From Streptomyces coffeae (GTDB lineage: Bacteria; Actinomycetota; Actinomycetes; Streptomycetales; Streptomycetaceae): a stretch of DNA of 64,000 nt. The stretch is taken from NCBI RefSeq assembly GCF_016741875.1, contig NZ_JAERRF010000006.1, positions 248,001-312,000 on the forward strand, read 5' to 3'. Positions 38,810-46,786 of the stretch are shown here, one piece after another. The notes under the pieces are model-generated. The model had not been told where the DNA came from and made no database searches. It saw nothing but the letters and a program-made list of their open reading frames with translations. Position 1 is the stretch's first letter, and each line of letters starts with the position of its first letter. Both the position numbers and the translations under genes were made by a program.

Positions 38810-40038
38810 CTGGGGAGGTCCTTCCACGGGATGGTCTTGTCGGTCCGGGGCTCCGGCGGCAGTCCGAGCACCCGCTCGGCGATCACATTGCGCAGGATCT
38901 CCGTGGTGCCGCCCTCGATCGAATTGCCCTTCGTCCGCAGGTAGAAGAAGCCGAACGAACGGGTGGAGAAGTCGTCGTCGGGCTCCGGCCGCCGGAACGT
39001 CCAGTCGTCGTAGCCGAGCCCCTCCTCGCCGAGGATGTCCAGGGCCAGCCCGGACATCCGCTGGTTGAGACCGGCGAACGCGATCTTTGCGGCGGAGCCC
39101 TCCGGGCCCGGCTGCCCGGCGGCCAGCTGCTGGCGCAGCCGTTCCGCGGTCAGCCGCAGCGCCTCGGCGTCCACCCAGGCACGCACCACCGGCGAGTGCA
39201 GCCCGGCGGTGCGCAGTTCGGGCCGCTCCCGCCAGAGCCGGGCAAGACCGCCGATCAGACCGCCCTCGCGCGGCATTGCTCCGGCGCCGATGGCGACCCG
39301 CTCGTTCATCAGCGTGCCGGACGCCACCTTCCAGCCGTCGCCGACCGCGCCCACCCGGTGGGTGTCCGGGATCCGCACATCGGTCAGGAACACCTCGTTG
39401 AACTCGGCCTCACCGGTGGCCTGGCGCAGCGGCCGCACCTCGACGCCCGGGGCCCGCATGTCGACCAGGAAGTAGCTCAGCCCCTGGTGCTTGGGCAGTT
39501 CGGGAGCGGTCCGGGCGACCAGCAGCCCCCAGTGCGCCTCGTGCGCCACCGAGGTCCACACCTTCTGGCCGCTCACCACCCAGTCGCCGGTGGTCTCGTC
39601 CTGCTCGGCCCGGGTGGCCAGCGCCGCCAGATCGGAACCGGCGCCCGGTTCGCTGAAGAGCTGGCACCACACCTCCTGACGGGTGAACAGCGGTCGCAGG
39701 AACCGCTTCTTCTGCGCCTCGTCGCCGAAGGCGAGCAGCACCGGGGCGGCCATACCCAGCCCGATGGTGTGCAGGCCCGGGGCGCGTGGCGGCGCTCCGG
39801 CCGCTGTGAGTTCGTCGTCCACCACGGACTGGAGGGCGCGTGGCGCGTTCAGCCCGCCGTGTCCGGGCGGGAAGTGCACCCAGGCGAGCCCGGCGTCGAA
39901 CAGCGCGCCCAGGAACTCCACCGGGTCGGTTGTGGCCGGGTCATGGGCGGAGACGACGGTGTGGACGGCCGACCTGAGCCGGTCGGCCGTCCACACCTGG
40001 TCCGTCCGCGCGCTGTGCGCCGGTTGTGCTGATGCCAT
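38806..40038 (-). CDS. Acyl-CoA dehydrogenase, catalytic-base subunit
   Basis: 410 residues from ATG 40038, eight bases after AAAGG. It carries the substrate-binding block LFSEPGAGSDLAALATRAEQ, VVSGQKVWTS, and the C-terminal catalytic loop GNSIEGGTTEILRN with the expected Glu. It lacks the RxxFGxPIGxFQ FAD motif found in the overlapping partner gene, the reciprocal situation. The pair therefore looks like an obligate heteromer, translated in step through the four-base overlap. Both lie leftward, upstream of nothing else before the LAL terminator. Confidence 0.9.
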   Translation of the reverse strand: MASAQPAHSARTDQVWTADRLRSAVHTVVSAHDPATTDPVEFLGALFDAGLAWVHFPPGHGGLNAPRALQSVVDDELTAAGAPPRAPGLHTIGLGMAAPVLLAFGDEAQKKRFLRPLFTRQEVWCQLFSEPGAGSDLAALATRAEQDETTGDWVVSGQKVWTSVAHEAHWGLLVARTAPELPKHQGLSYFLVDMRAPGVEVRPLRQATGEAEFNEVFLTDVRIPDTHRVGAVGDGWKVASGTLMNERVAIGAGAMPREGGLIGGLARLWRERPELRTAGLHSPVVRAWVDAEALRLTAERLRQQLAAGQPGPEGSAAKIAFAGLNQRMSGLALDILGEEGLGYDDWTFRRPEPDDDFSTRSFGFFYLRTKGNSIEGGTTEILRNVIAERVLGLPPEPRTDKTIPWKDLPR

Positions 40039-40306
40039 GCGGATTGCCTTTCGGGGAGGGAGCGGGCGCCGGGCTCGACGGCCCGGCGCACTGATCCGGC
40101 GTGGACCCGCGTCCGCCCCCGGGAGCCGCCGCTTCGGCCCCGCTCGGGGGCGGAGCGGGATAACCCCTGGCCGGTCTGACACCGCCGGGGCTCGCGGCCC
40201 GGGTTCCGTCCCCACGGCCCGGCCGCCACGTCCAGTGGACCACCGTCCCCGGCCACGACGATGAGTGATCGCTACTCCATCGTGGCCATCCGCCGGGAGG
40301 TGTATG

Positions 40307-40741
40307 TCACTCCCAGGGGTCCAGGTCGACGACCGCCTTACGGGCCGCCTCCAGCAAGTGATCCGGCATCGGGACCGCCTTGCGGGCCACGGTGTCCATA
40401 TGGACCCCGGTCAGCACGGTCACCGCGCAGAGCTCACCGGTGACCGCATGTTCCATGCGGTGGCAGAAGCGCACCACCTTCGCTCTGGCCTCCAGGAACG
40501 CCGAGCGGATCACCACGGTGTCCCCGGCGTGCAGCTCCCGCCGGTAGGAGATCCGCTGGTCCACCGCGGCGGTGCCACGGCCCTCGGAGCGCAGATAGTC
40601 CGGAGTGAGACCGACGGAAGCCATCAACTGCCAGGTGGCCTCGTCGAATTTGCCCACGTACCACATGACGTTCATATGTCCCATGTGGTCGCAGTGCCAG
40701 GGGTACACCGTGCCCCGGTAGGTGACCGCCAACTCCGTCAT
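40307..40741 (-). CDS. Hot-dog-fold acyl-CoA thioesterase (4HBT family)
   Basis: 144 residues from ATG 40741, preceded by GGAGA. The active-site stretch is WHCDHMGHMNVMWYVGKFDEA (the CDxxGHxN motif of 4-hydroxybenzoyl-CoA-type thioesterases, Asp near residue 18). It hydrolyses acyl-CoA or aryl-CoA thioesters to the free acid and CoA. Upstream of the ACAD pair on the same strand with a 270-bp gap, so an independent transcript or a long leader is possible. It probably releases CoA from dead-end intermediates of the island. Confidence 0.88.
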   Translation of the reverse strand: MTELAVTYRGTVYPWHCDHMGHMNVMWYVGKFDEATWQLMASVGLTPDYLRSEGRGTAAVDQRISYRRELHAGDTVVIRSAFLEARAKVVRFCHRMEHAVTGELCAVTVLTGVHMDTVARKAVPMPDHLLEAARKAVVDLDPWE

Positions 40742-40864
40742 ACGCGCTTGTCTCCCTGCTCCGCCGTGCTGATCAACTCACGCTACGGGGTGCGCGGCGC
40801 GCGGGGGTGAGCAAGGGCTACTCCATCGCGTACGCGCGGAAACCACGGGGAGGGCACAGCGGGT

Positions 40865-41020
40865 TCAGGCGGGCAGCAGGGCGCTCGCGGCCGGGCGCAG
40901 CAGCCGTGGGACCTCGGCCGGTATCTCGGCGGGTGTGATCCACTCGACCTTCGGCACCATCGTGGTGATCTCCTGTGCCAGCCGGGTCTTCCCCACCCCC
41001 GGACCGCCGGTGATCCACAC
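40865..41020 (-). pseudogene. Fragment of a P-loop NTPase gene
   Basis: Downstream of the CGNR gene and on the same strand, a frame from GTG 41020 to the stop at 40865-40867 encodes 51 residues beginning VWITGGPGVGKTRLAQEI. That is a Walker A motif of the STAND/AAA type with a strand in front, but the protein ends before any Walker B. The fragment is too short to function and resembles the remnant of a longer regulator ATPase, perhaps AfsR- or LAL-like. It could also be a coincidental frame, though the motif is nearly perfect. Confidence 0.5.
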
Positions 41021-41029
41021 ACCGCCCCG

Positions 41030-41584
41030 TCAGGCGCGGGCCCGCCGGTGGGCCGCGACCCGCTCGCGGGTGGCGCACCGCCGGGAGCAGTAGCGGCGCT
41101 CGGAGCCACTGCCCAGCGTGAGGAAGACAGCGCGGCAGCTCGGCGAGGCGCACACGCCGCCGGGCGGGCGCTGACGGTCCCAGATCAGCACGGTCAGCGC
41201 CATACAGGACGAGGCGAGGAACCACTCGCCCCACGGGGCGTCGTCGTCGCTGTCGAGATGCGGATGCCAGGGGGAGGTGCCGTCGTGCGAGCTGAGCCGG
41301 ATCCGGCCGGTGCCCTCCCGCAGCAGGGAGTCGAGCACCGACGCGGCGCGGTCGGTGTCCGCCGCGGCGAAGACCTCGCGCAGCCGTACGGCGGCGGCCC
41401 GCATCGCGGCCACGTCCTCGGCGGAGAGTTCGAGGGGGGCCGGTTCGCCGTGGGCGAGCAGCACCTCGGCGATGGCGGCGGGCTCGGGGCGCTCCTCGGC
41501 CAGGGAGTTGACCAAGGCGGCGGTACGGCGCGCGGTGGCCTGCACCGAATGCCGGGTTGACCAGTCGTCGTGCGAGGGCGGCAT
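41030..41584 (-). CDS. CGNR zinc-finger transcriptional regulator
   Basis: 184 residues from ATG 41584; a GTG at 41602 would add six residues and overlap the outermost operator half-site. The N-terminal part is the ABATE-type ligand domain (ARRTAALVNSLAEERP, LREVFAAADTDRAAS). The C-terminus is the CGNR zinc finger: CASPSCRAVFLTLG and RRYCSRRCATRERVAAHRRR-like basic tail, with four cysteines for zinc. These are stress- or drug-responsive DNA-binding proteins of actinobacteria. It is divergent from an MFS exporter and four symmetric half-sites lie between them. Confidence 0.88.
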   Translation of the reverse strand: MPPSHDDWSTRHSVQATARRTAALVNSLAEERPEPAAIAEVLLAHGEPAPLELSAEDVAAMRAAAVRLREVFAAADTDRAASVLDSLLREGTGRIRLSSHDGTSPWHPHLDSDDDAPWGEWFLASSCMALTVLIWDRQRPPGGVCASPSCRAVFLTLGSGSERRYCSRRCATRERVAAHRRARA

Positions 41585-41593
41585 GGTCTCAAT

Positions 41594-41655
41594 GTAACGC
41601 ACCTGGTGGAGTTCTGCGTTACCGCCGTAACGTGCTGCGCATGAAAACGCGTTAC
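41594..41655. promoter_or_regulatory. Four-site symmetric operator between CGNR regulator and MFS exporter
   Basis: Four copies of one hexamer occur as GTAACG (41594-41599), CGTTAC (41617-41622), GTAACG (41627-41632) and CGTTAC (41650-41655). The two inner copies are an inverted pair with 4-nt spacer and each outer copy is exactly 17 nt from its inner neighbour, so the whole array is mirror-symmetric about 41624/41625. It spans both start codons. This looks like paired dimer sites for the CGNR protein; binding is inferred. Confidence 0.7.
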
Positions 41656-43008
41656 CCGCTCGGGAGGTATCTGTTCGGGGCGGCCGCCGCCCGCACCGGG
41701 GACGAGACGGCGGGGCCCGCGCTGCTGCTGGCCGGACTCACCCTCACCGGCTCGGCGTCCTCGGCGTCGTCCCTGCTGGCGGGCTTCACCGTCGCGGCGG
41801 CGGCCGGCGGACCCGTGGCCGGGGCACTGCTCGACCGGTCCGCCCGGCCGGGCCGGGTGCTCGCCGCGGCCCTCGGCCTGCACGCCCTCGCGCTCGCCGC
41901 GCTTCTGCTGAGCCTTGGGCGGGCGCCGTTCACCGGCACCCTCACCATCGCGCTGGGCGCGGGGCTCGTGAGCCCGGTGCTGTCGGGCGGCTGGACCTCC
42001 CAACTGCCCCGGCTGATACCGCCGGAGGCCGTACCGCGGGCCAACGCGCTGGACGCCATGACCTTCAGCCTGGGAGCCCTGGTGGGCCCCGCCCTCGCCG
42101 GAACGGTCGCGGCCCTGGCCGGGGCACCGGCCGCGCTGACGGTGGCCGTGGGACTGCTCTGCCTGGCGCTGCCCGCGGCCTGGACGCTGCCCGGCGTCCG
42201 GCGCCCGGAAGGCCGGGCTTCGTCGCCCGGCTGCCACGCTCCGCCCCCGGACTGCCCGGCCGCGCCGCCCTCACCTCCCGAGCGCTCGGTCCCCGCCGAA
42301 CTCACCGCCGGGGTACGGACCATCCTGCGGAACCGGGCGCTGGCCCGTGCCACCGCCACATCTGTGATCACCTGCGCGGGCGAGGGCGCGTTCCTCACCT
42401 GCTGTCCGCTGCTCGGCGCCGAAGTCCTCGGCGGGGCGGATCGCGGAACGCTGCTGCTGTCCGCCTCCGCCTCCGCCGCCGCCTCGCTCGCCGCGGGCGC
42501 GCTGCTCTCCCGCCGCCCCGGGTGCTTGCGTCCCGACGCCGTCATCGGGGGCAGCGCCCTGGTCCTGGCGATGGCGTCGCTGCTGGCGGCCACCGGTCGG
42601 CCCGCCGCGGTCATCGCCGCCGCACTCCTCGCCGGGACCGCCGAAGGGCCTGGCCTCACCGCCCTGTTCGCGGTGCGCCACCGGGAGTCGCCGGAGGGGC
42701 TGCGCGGCCAGATCGTCACCACCGGCGCCAGCCTGAAGATCACTGGCTTCGCTCTCGGGGCGGGCCTGGCCGGGCCGATCGCCGCCCGGTCCCTCCCCGG
42801 GGCGCTGCTGAGCGCCGCCGGATTCGGAGCGCTCGCGGCCCTCGTCCACACACTGATGTCCCGCGGATCCCGCCGCCGTGGCGCACGGGATGCGCGGACA
42901 CCCTGCGTTGCGGAAGAGCGCCGCGATGCGTCCGGTGGTCCCGGGGACACCCCGGGACCACCGGGGGCTATCCGCGCCCGGTGTACGCCCGCAGATGGCG
43001 GGCGGTGA
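41641..43008 (+). CDS. MFS exporter divergent from the CGNR regulator
   Basis: 455 residues from ATG 41641 (MKTRYPLGRYLFG). About 11-12 hydrophobic segments; the first half has TGDETAGPALLLAGL and LLDRSARPGRVLAAAL in the places of helix 1 and the 2-3 loop, and a long Pro/Ser-rich central loop (about 188-225) precedes the second half. The last 45 residues are hydrophilic and overlap the convergent UvrA-like gene by 41 bp, suggesting a stop that drifted downstream. There is no strong ribosome site. Probably drug or toxic-metabolite efflux controlled by the divergent regulator. Confidence 0.85.
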   Translation: MKTRYPLGRYLFGAAAARTGDETAGPALLLAGLTLTGSASSASSLLAGFTVAAAAGGPVAGALLDRSARPGRVLAAALGLHALALAALLLSLGRAPFTGTLTIALGAGLVSPVLSGGWTSQLPRLIPPEAVPRANALDAMTFSLGALVGPALAGTVAALAGAPAALTVAVGLLCLALPAAWTLPGVRRPEGRASSPGCHAPPPDCPAAPPSPPERSVPAELTAGVRTILRNRALARATATSVITCAGEGAFLTCCPLLGAEVLGGADRGTLLLSASASAAASLAAGALLSRRPGCLRPDAVIGGSALVLAMASLLAATGRPAAVIAAALLAGTAEGPGLTALFAVRHRESPEGLRGQIVTTGASLKITGFALGAGLAGPIAARSLPGALLSAAGFGALAALVHTLMSRGSRRRGARDARTPCVAEERRDASGGPGDTPGPPGAIRARCTPADGGR

Positions 43009-45310
43009 GCGTGGTGCCGGTGTCGACCAGGTCGGCCGGGGTGCCGGTGAACACCACCTGGCCGCCGTCGTGTCCGGCCCCCGGGCCGAGGTCCACGATC
43101 CAGTCGGCGTGGGCCATCACGGCCTGGTGGTGCTCGATCACGATCACCGTGTTGCCGTCGTCCACCAGCCGGTCCATCAACTCCAGCAACTGGTCCACAT
43201 CGGCCAGATGGAGTCCGGTGGTCGGCTCGTCCAGGATGTAGGTCGTTCCGTTCCTCGCCATGTGGATGGCCAACTTGAGCCGCTGGCGTTCCCCGCCGGA
43301 CAGGGTGGACAGCGGCTGGCCGAGCCCGAGATAGCCCAGCCCCACCGCGAGCAGCCGGTCCAGGATCACCCGGGCATGGCCGGTGGTGAAGAAGTCACGG
43401 GCTTCGGTCACCGGCATGGCCAGGACCTCGCTGATGTTCTTGCCGCGCAGCCGGTACGCCAGCACCTCCGGCCGGAACCGCTTGCCCCCGCACTCCTCGC
43501 ACACCGATGCCACCTCGGCCATCATGCCGAGATCGGTGTAGATCAGGCCGATGCCCTTGCAAGCGGGGCACGCGCCCTCGGAGTTGGCACTGAACAGGCC
43601 CGGCCGTACCCGGTTGGCCTTGGCGAACGCCGCCCGGACCGGGTCCAGCAGCCCGGTGTAGGTGGCGGGGTTGCTGCGGCGGGAGCCGCGGATCGCCGAC
43701 TGGTCCGCCACGACCACGCCCTCCCGCCCCGTGAGCGAGCCGTGGATGAGCGAACTCTTGCCGGATCCGGCGACACCGGTGACCACGGTGAGCACCCCCA
43801 GCGGGATGTCCACGCTCACATCGCGCAGATTGTGCGTCCGCGCGCCCCGGATCGGGAGGTGCCCGGCCGGCTGCCGCGCCTTCTCCCGCAAGGGGACCCG
43901 GCGGTCCAGACAGCGTCCGGTGAGGGTGCCCGAGGCGCGCAGCCCGGCCAGGTCGCCCGCGTAGGTGATATGTCCTCCGGCCGCGCCCGCCCCGGGACCG
44001 AGATCGACCACATGGTCGGCGATCCGGATGGTCTCCAGTTTGTGCTCCACCACGAGCACCGTGTTGCTCTTGTCGCGCAGCCGCAGCAGCAGCTCGTTCA
44101 TCCGCTCGATGTCATGCGGATGCAGACCCACCGTGGGCTCGTCGAACACATAGGTGACATCGGTGAGTGCCGAACCGAGGTGGCGGACCATCCGCACCCG
44201 CTGGGCCTCACCGCCGGAGAGCGTTCCCGACTCCCGGTCCAGGCTCAGATAGCCCAGGCCGATCTCCACCAGGGAGTCCAGCGTCTCCCGCAGTGTCTCC
44301 AGGACCGGTCCGACGGAGGTGTCCTCGATGGACCGGACGAACGCGGCCAGATCGCTGATCTGGAGTGCCGAGCAGTCCGCGATCGAGCGGCCGTCGATCA
44401 GACAGGACCGGGCCGCCTCGTTCAGCCGGGTGCCGTGGCAGTCCGGGCAGCCGGTGAGCGCGACCGCCCGGTCGGCGAACGCCCGTGCCTGGGGCTGCAT
44501 CGACTCCCGGTCCTTGGTCAGATAGAGCCTGCGCACCTTGGTGACCAGGCCCTCGTAGGTGAGCTGCTGGGAACCGGTCTTGATCTTGGTGGCGGGCTTA
44601 TGGAGGAAGTCCCGCCACTCCTCGGGGGTGTAGTCCTTGAGCTTGCGGTCGGGGTCGAAGAGGCCGGACTGCGCCATCACCTGCCAGTGCCAGCTGTCCA
44701 CCGCGAACCCGGGGACGGTGATCGCCCCCTCCTTCAACGACAGTTGCCGGTCCACCAGTTGATCGACGTCGATCTCGGACACCCGGCCCAGACCCTCGCA
44801 CGAGGGACACATGCCCTCGACCATGTTGAAACTGAAGGCCATCGGCCGGCCGACCGCGGGGGAGCCGATCCGGCTGAACAGGATCCGCAGCAGGGTGTGG
44901 GCATCGGTGGCGGTGCCCACGGTGGAACGGGAGTTGGCGCCCATCCGCTCCTGGTCCACGATGATCGCGGCGCTCAGATTGCGCAGTCCGTCCACATCGG
45001 GACGGGACTGGGACGGCATGAAGTTCTGGACGAACGCCGTATAGGTCTCATTGATCAGCCGCCGCGACTCCGCGGCGATGGTGTCGAACACCAGCGAGGA
45101 CTTACCGGAACCGGAGACCCCGGTGAACACGGTGAGCCGCCGCTTGGGGATGTCGAGGGAGACACCGGTGAGGTTGTTCTCCCGGGCGCCACGCACCTGG
45201 ATCAGGTCATGGCTGTCGGCGGCCGCGGTGCGGGCCGGGGCAGGGGGCGCCGGGTCCGTTATCGGCTGAGAGCAGGGGGAAAGAACGGAGTTGCTGTGGC
45301 TGAGCTCCAT
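42968..45310 (-). CDS. UvrA-like ABC ATPase, DrrC-type (drug resistance/DNA-bound drug removal)
   Basis: 780 residues from ATG 45310 (MELSHSNSVL); a GTG at 45361 is an alternative. Two ABC cassettes are complete: Walker A GVSGSGKSSL and GVAGSGKSSLI, signatures LSGGEAQRVRM and LSGGERQRLKL, Walker B TYVFDEPTVGLHP and TYILDEPTTGLH, and zinc-finger cysteines CPSCEGLGR, CPDCHGTRL, CPACKGIG and CEECGGKRF. At 780 residues it is shorter than housekeeping UvrA (about 950), as in UvrA2 and Streptomyces DrrC, which protect cells from DNA-binding drugs such as daunorubicin. A divergent dual-MerR regulator may control it. Confidence 0.9.
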   Translation of the reverse strand: MELSHSNSVLSPCSQPITDPAPPAPARTAAADSHDLIQVRGARENNLTGVSLDIPKRRLTVFTGVSGSGKSSLVFDTIAAESRRLINETYTAFVQNFMPSQSRPDVDGLRNLSAAIIVDQERMGANSRSTVGTATDAHTLLRILFSRIGSPAVGRPMAFSFNMVEGMCPSCEGLGRVSEIDVDQLVDRQLSLKEGAITVPGFAVDSWHWQVMAQSGLFDPDRKLKDYTPEEWRDFLHKPATKIKTGSQQLTYEGLVTKVRRLYLTKDRESMQPQARAFADRAVALTGCPDCHGTRLNEAARSCLIDGRSIADCSALQISDLAAFVRSIEDTSVGPVLETLRETLDSLVEIGLGYLSLDRESGTLSGGEAQRVRMVRHLGSALTDVTYVFDEPTVGLHPHDIERMNELLLRLRDKSNTVLVVEHKLETIRIADHVVDLGPGAGAAGGHITYAGDLAGLRASGTLTGRCLDRRVPLREKARQPAGHLPIRGARTHNLRDVSVDIPLGVLTVVTGVAGSGKSSLIHGSLTGREGVVVADQSAIRGSRRSNPATYTGLLDPVRAAFAKANRVRPGLFSANSEGACPACKGIGLIYTDLGMMAEVASVCEECGGKRFRPEVLAYRLRGKNISEVLAMPVTEARDFFTTGHARVILDRLLAVGLGYLGLGQPLSTLSGGERQRLKLAIHMARNGTTYILDEPTTGLHLADVDQLLELMDRLVDDGNTVIVIEHHQAVMAHADWIVDLGPGAGHDGGQVVFTGTPADLVDTGTTLTARHLRAYTGRG

Positions 45311-45445
45311 GGCTTCAAGTGTTTCATTGAACCGCCCGTAGACAGTTGGGCCGCGATCCACCGTGATCCAGCGGGAGAGCAGGGGCGATAACCTTCAACT
45401 CCCCGGGAACCCTGACAGACAAGCCCCGCCGGGAGGGACGTGGCC

Positions 45446-46177
45446 ATGAGCGCCCCGCACACCACACTGCGCCCGATCGATCTGGCGCGCCTGGTGGGTG
45501 TCTCCACCCAGCAGATACGCAACTACGTCGACGCGGGGATCCTGCCCCCGGCCGAGCGCACCGACTCCGGATACCGCAGGCTCGACACCCGGCACCGCCG
45601 GGCGCTGCTCGCCCACCGGGCGCTGCTGAAGGGGTACGGGCCGGACACCGCCCGCGCGGTGATGTGCGCCGTCCACGACGACGACCTGCCAGGCGCCCTC
45701 ACCCTCGTCGATGCCGCCCACGCCGCCCTGCACGAACAGCGGCTGTCCCTCCGGGCCGCGGGCGAGGCGCTGGAGACGATCGCCGGGCAGTCGCCGGAGT
45801 CCACCTCGGTGCCCCGCTCGGGTCTGCGCATCGGGGAGGTTGCCGCCCGGCTCGGTGTCCGCACCTCCGCCCTGCGGGTGTGGGAGGACTTCGGACTGAT
45901 CGCCCCGCAGCGCGAGCCGATGACCCACTACCGTCGCTACACCCCCGCCGACGTACGGGACGCGCGCATGGTCAGCCTGCTCCGGCAGGGCCGCTACCCC
46001 CTGCCCCAGATCCGGTCCGTCCTCGACGGACTGCGCCGGACGGGCAGCAGCGAGGCGCTGCGCGCCGCCATCGTCCGGCGCCACGAGGAGCTGACCCGGC
46101 GCGCCACCGACATGCTCGAGGGCTCCGGACGGCTGCACGACTACATCACGGGACATCAGGTGTCCGAGGACCGATGA
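45446..46177 (+). CDS. Transcriptional regulator with two MerR-type DNA-binding domains
   Basis: 243 residues from ATG 45446, eight bases after GGGAGGG (a GTG at 45440 is less well placed). One MerR helix-turn-helix is at residues about 10-55 (LARLVGVSTQQIRNYVDAGI, then GYRRLD). A second complete one is at about 128-180 (IGEVAARLGVRTSALRVWEDF, then HYRRYTPADVRDARMV). The linker between is Ala/Leu-rich and helical. Normal MerR proteins have one such domain and dimerise; this one could bind DNA as an internal pseudo-dimer. It is divergent from the UvrA-like gene, its probable target. Confidence 0.85.
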   Translation: MSAPHTTLRPIDLARLVGVSTQQIRNYVDAGILPPAERTDSGYRRLDTRHRRALLAHRALLKGYGPDTARAVMCAVHDDDLPGALTLVDAAHAALHEQRLSLRAAGEALETIAGQSPESTSVPRSGLRIGEVAARLGVRTSALRVWEDFGLIAPQREPMTHYRRYTPADVRDARMVSLLRQGRYPLPQIRSVLDGLRRTGSSEALRAAIVRRHEELTRRATDMLEGSGRLHDYITGHQVSEDR

Positions 46178-46234
46178 GTTTGCCCGGTGGCGGCAGTCGG
46201 TACAGGTAAACACTCCCACGAGCAGGAGGCACCG

Positions 46235-46717
46235 ATGGCCACTGACGGATTCACCACATGCCTGTGGTTCGACGGCCAGGCCGAGGAGGCGGCCCAGTTC
46301 TACATCTCGGTCTTCAAGAATTCCCGCATCGGCCGTGTGAGCCGCTACACCGAGGCCGGGCCCGGCCCCGCCGGTTCGGTGCTGACCGTCGACTTCGAGG
46401 CCAACGGCCAGAAGTTCGTCGCCCTCAACGGCGGCCCCGAGTTCACCTTCAACGAGGCCATCTCGTTCCAGATCCACTGCGCCGACCAGGACGAGGTGGA
46501 CTACTACTGGAACAAGCTCACCGAGGGTGGTGGCCAGGAGGTCGCCTGCGGCTGGGTCAGGGACAAGTTCGGGGTGTCCTGGCAGGTCGTGCCGTCCGTC
46601 CTCTTGGACCTGGTCACCGATGAGGATCCGCAGAAGGCCAAGCGCGCCACCGAGGCCATGCTCTCGATGAAGAAGCTCGACATCGCCGCCCTGAAGAAGG
46701 CGCACGCGGGCGAGTGA
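46235..46717 (+). CDS. VOC-superfamily protein (PhnB / 3-demethylubiquinone methyltransferase-like fold)
   Basis: 160 residues from ATG 46235, after AGGAGG. The N-terminus MATDGFTTCLWFDGQAEEAA and later FYISVFKNSRI match the YjdN/PhnB group, and VDYYWNKLTEGG plus GWVRDKFGVSWQVVP is the family's second half. The vicinal-oxygen-chelate fold binds divalent metal or a small ligand. Despite its historical name it has no methyltransferase site. Follows the dual-MerR gene by 57 bp, possibly in the same transcript. Function unknown. Confidence 0.88.
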   Translation: MATDGFTTCLWFDGQAEEAAQFYISVFKNSRIGRVSRYTEAGPGPAGSVLTVDFEANGQKFVALNGGPEFTFNEAISFQIHCADQDEVDYYWNKLTEGGGQEVACGWVRDKFGVSWQVVPSVLLDLVTDEDPQKAKRATEAMLSMKKLDIAALKKAHAGE

Positions 46718-46735
46718 CCGGACGTGCCACCCGTT

Positions 46736-46780
46736 CGGCTCCGCGCCGGTCCGTCAACCACCCGGACCGCCGCGGAGCCG
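46736..46780. terminator. Hairpin between convergent VOC and dehydratase genes
   Basis: Outer stem of 10 bp (CGGCTCCGCG with CGCGGAGCCG) and inner stem of 6 bp (GGTCCG with CGGACC) enclosing TCAACCAC-type loop. Lies between the stops at 46717 and 46787. Confidence 0.7.
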
Positions 46781-46786
46781 CCGCCG

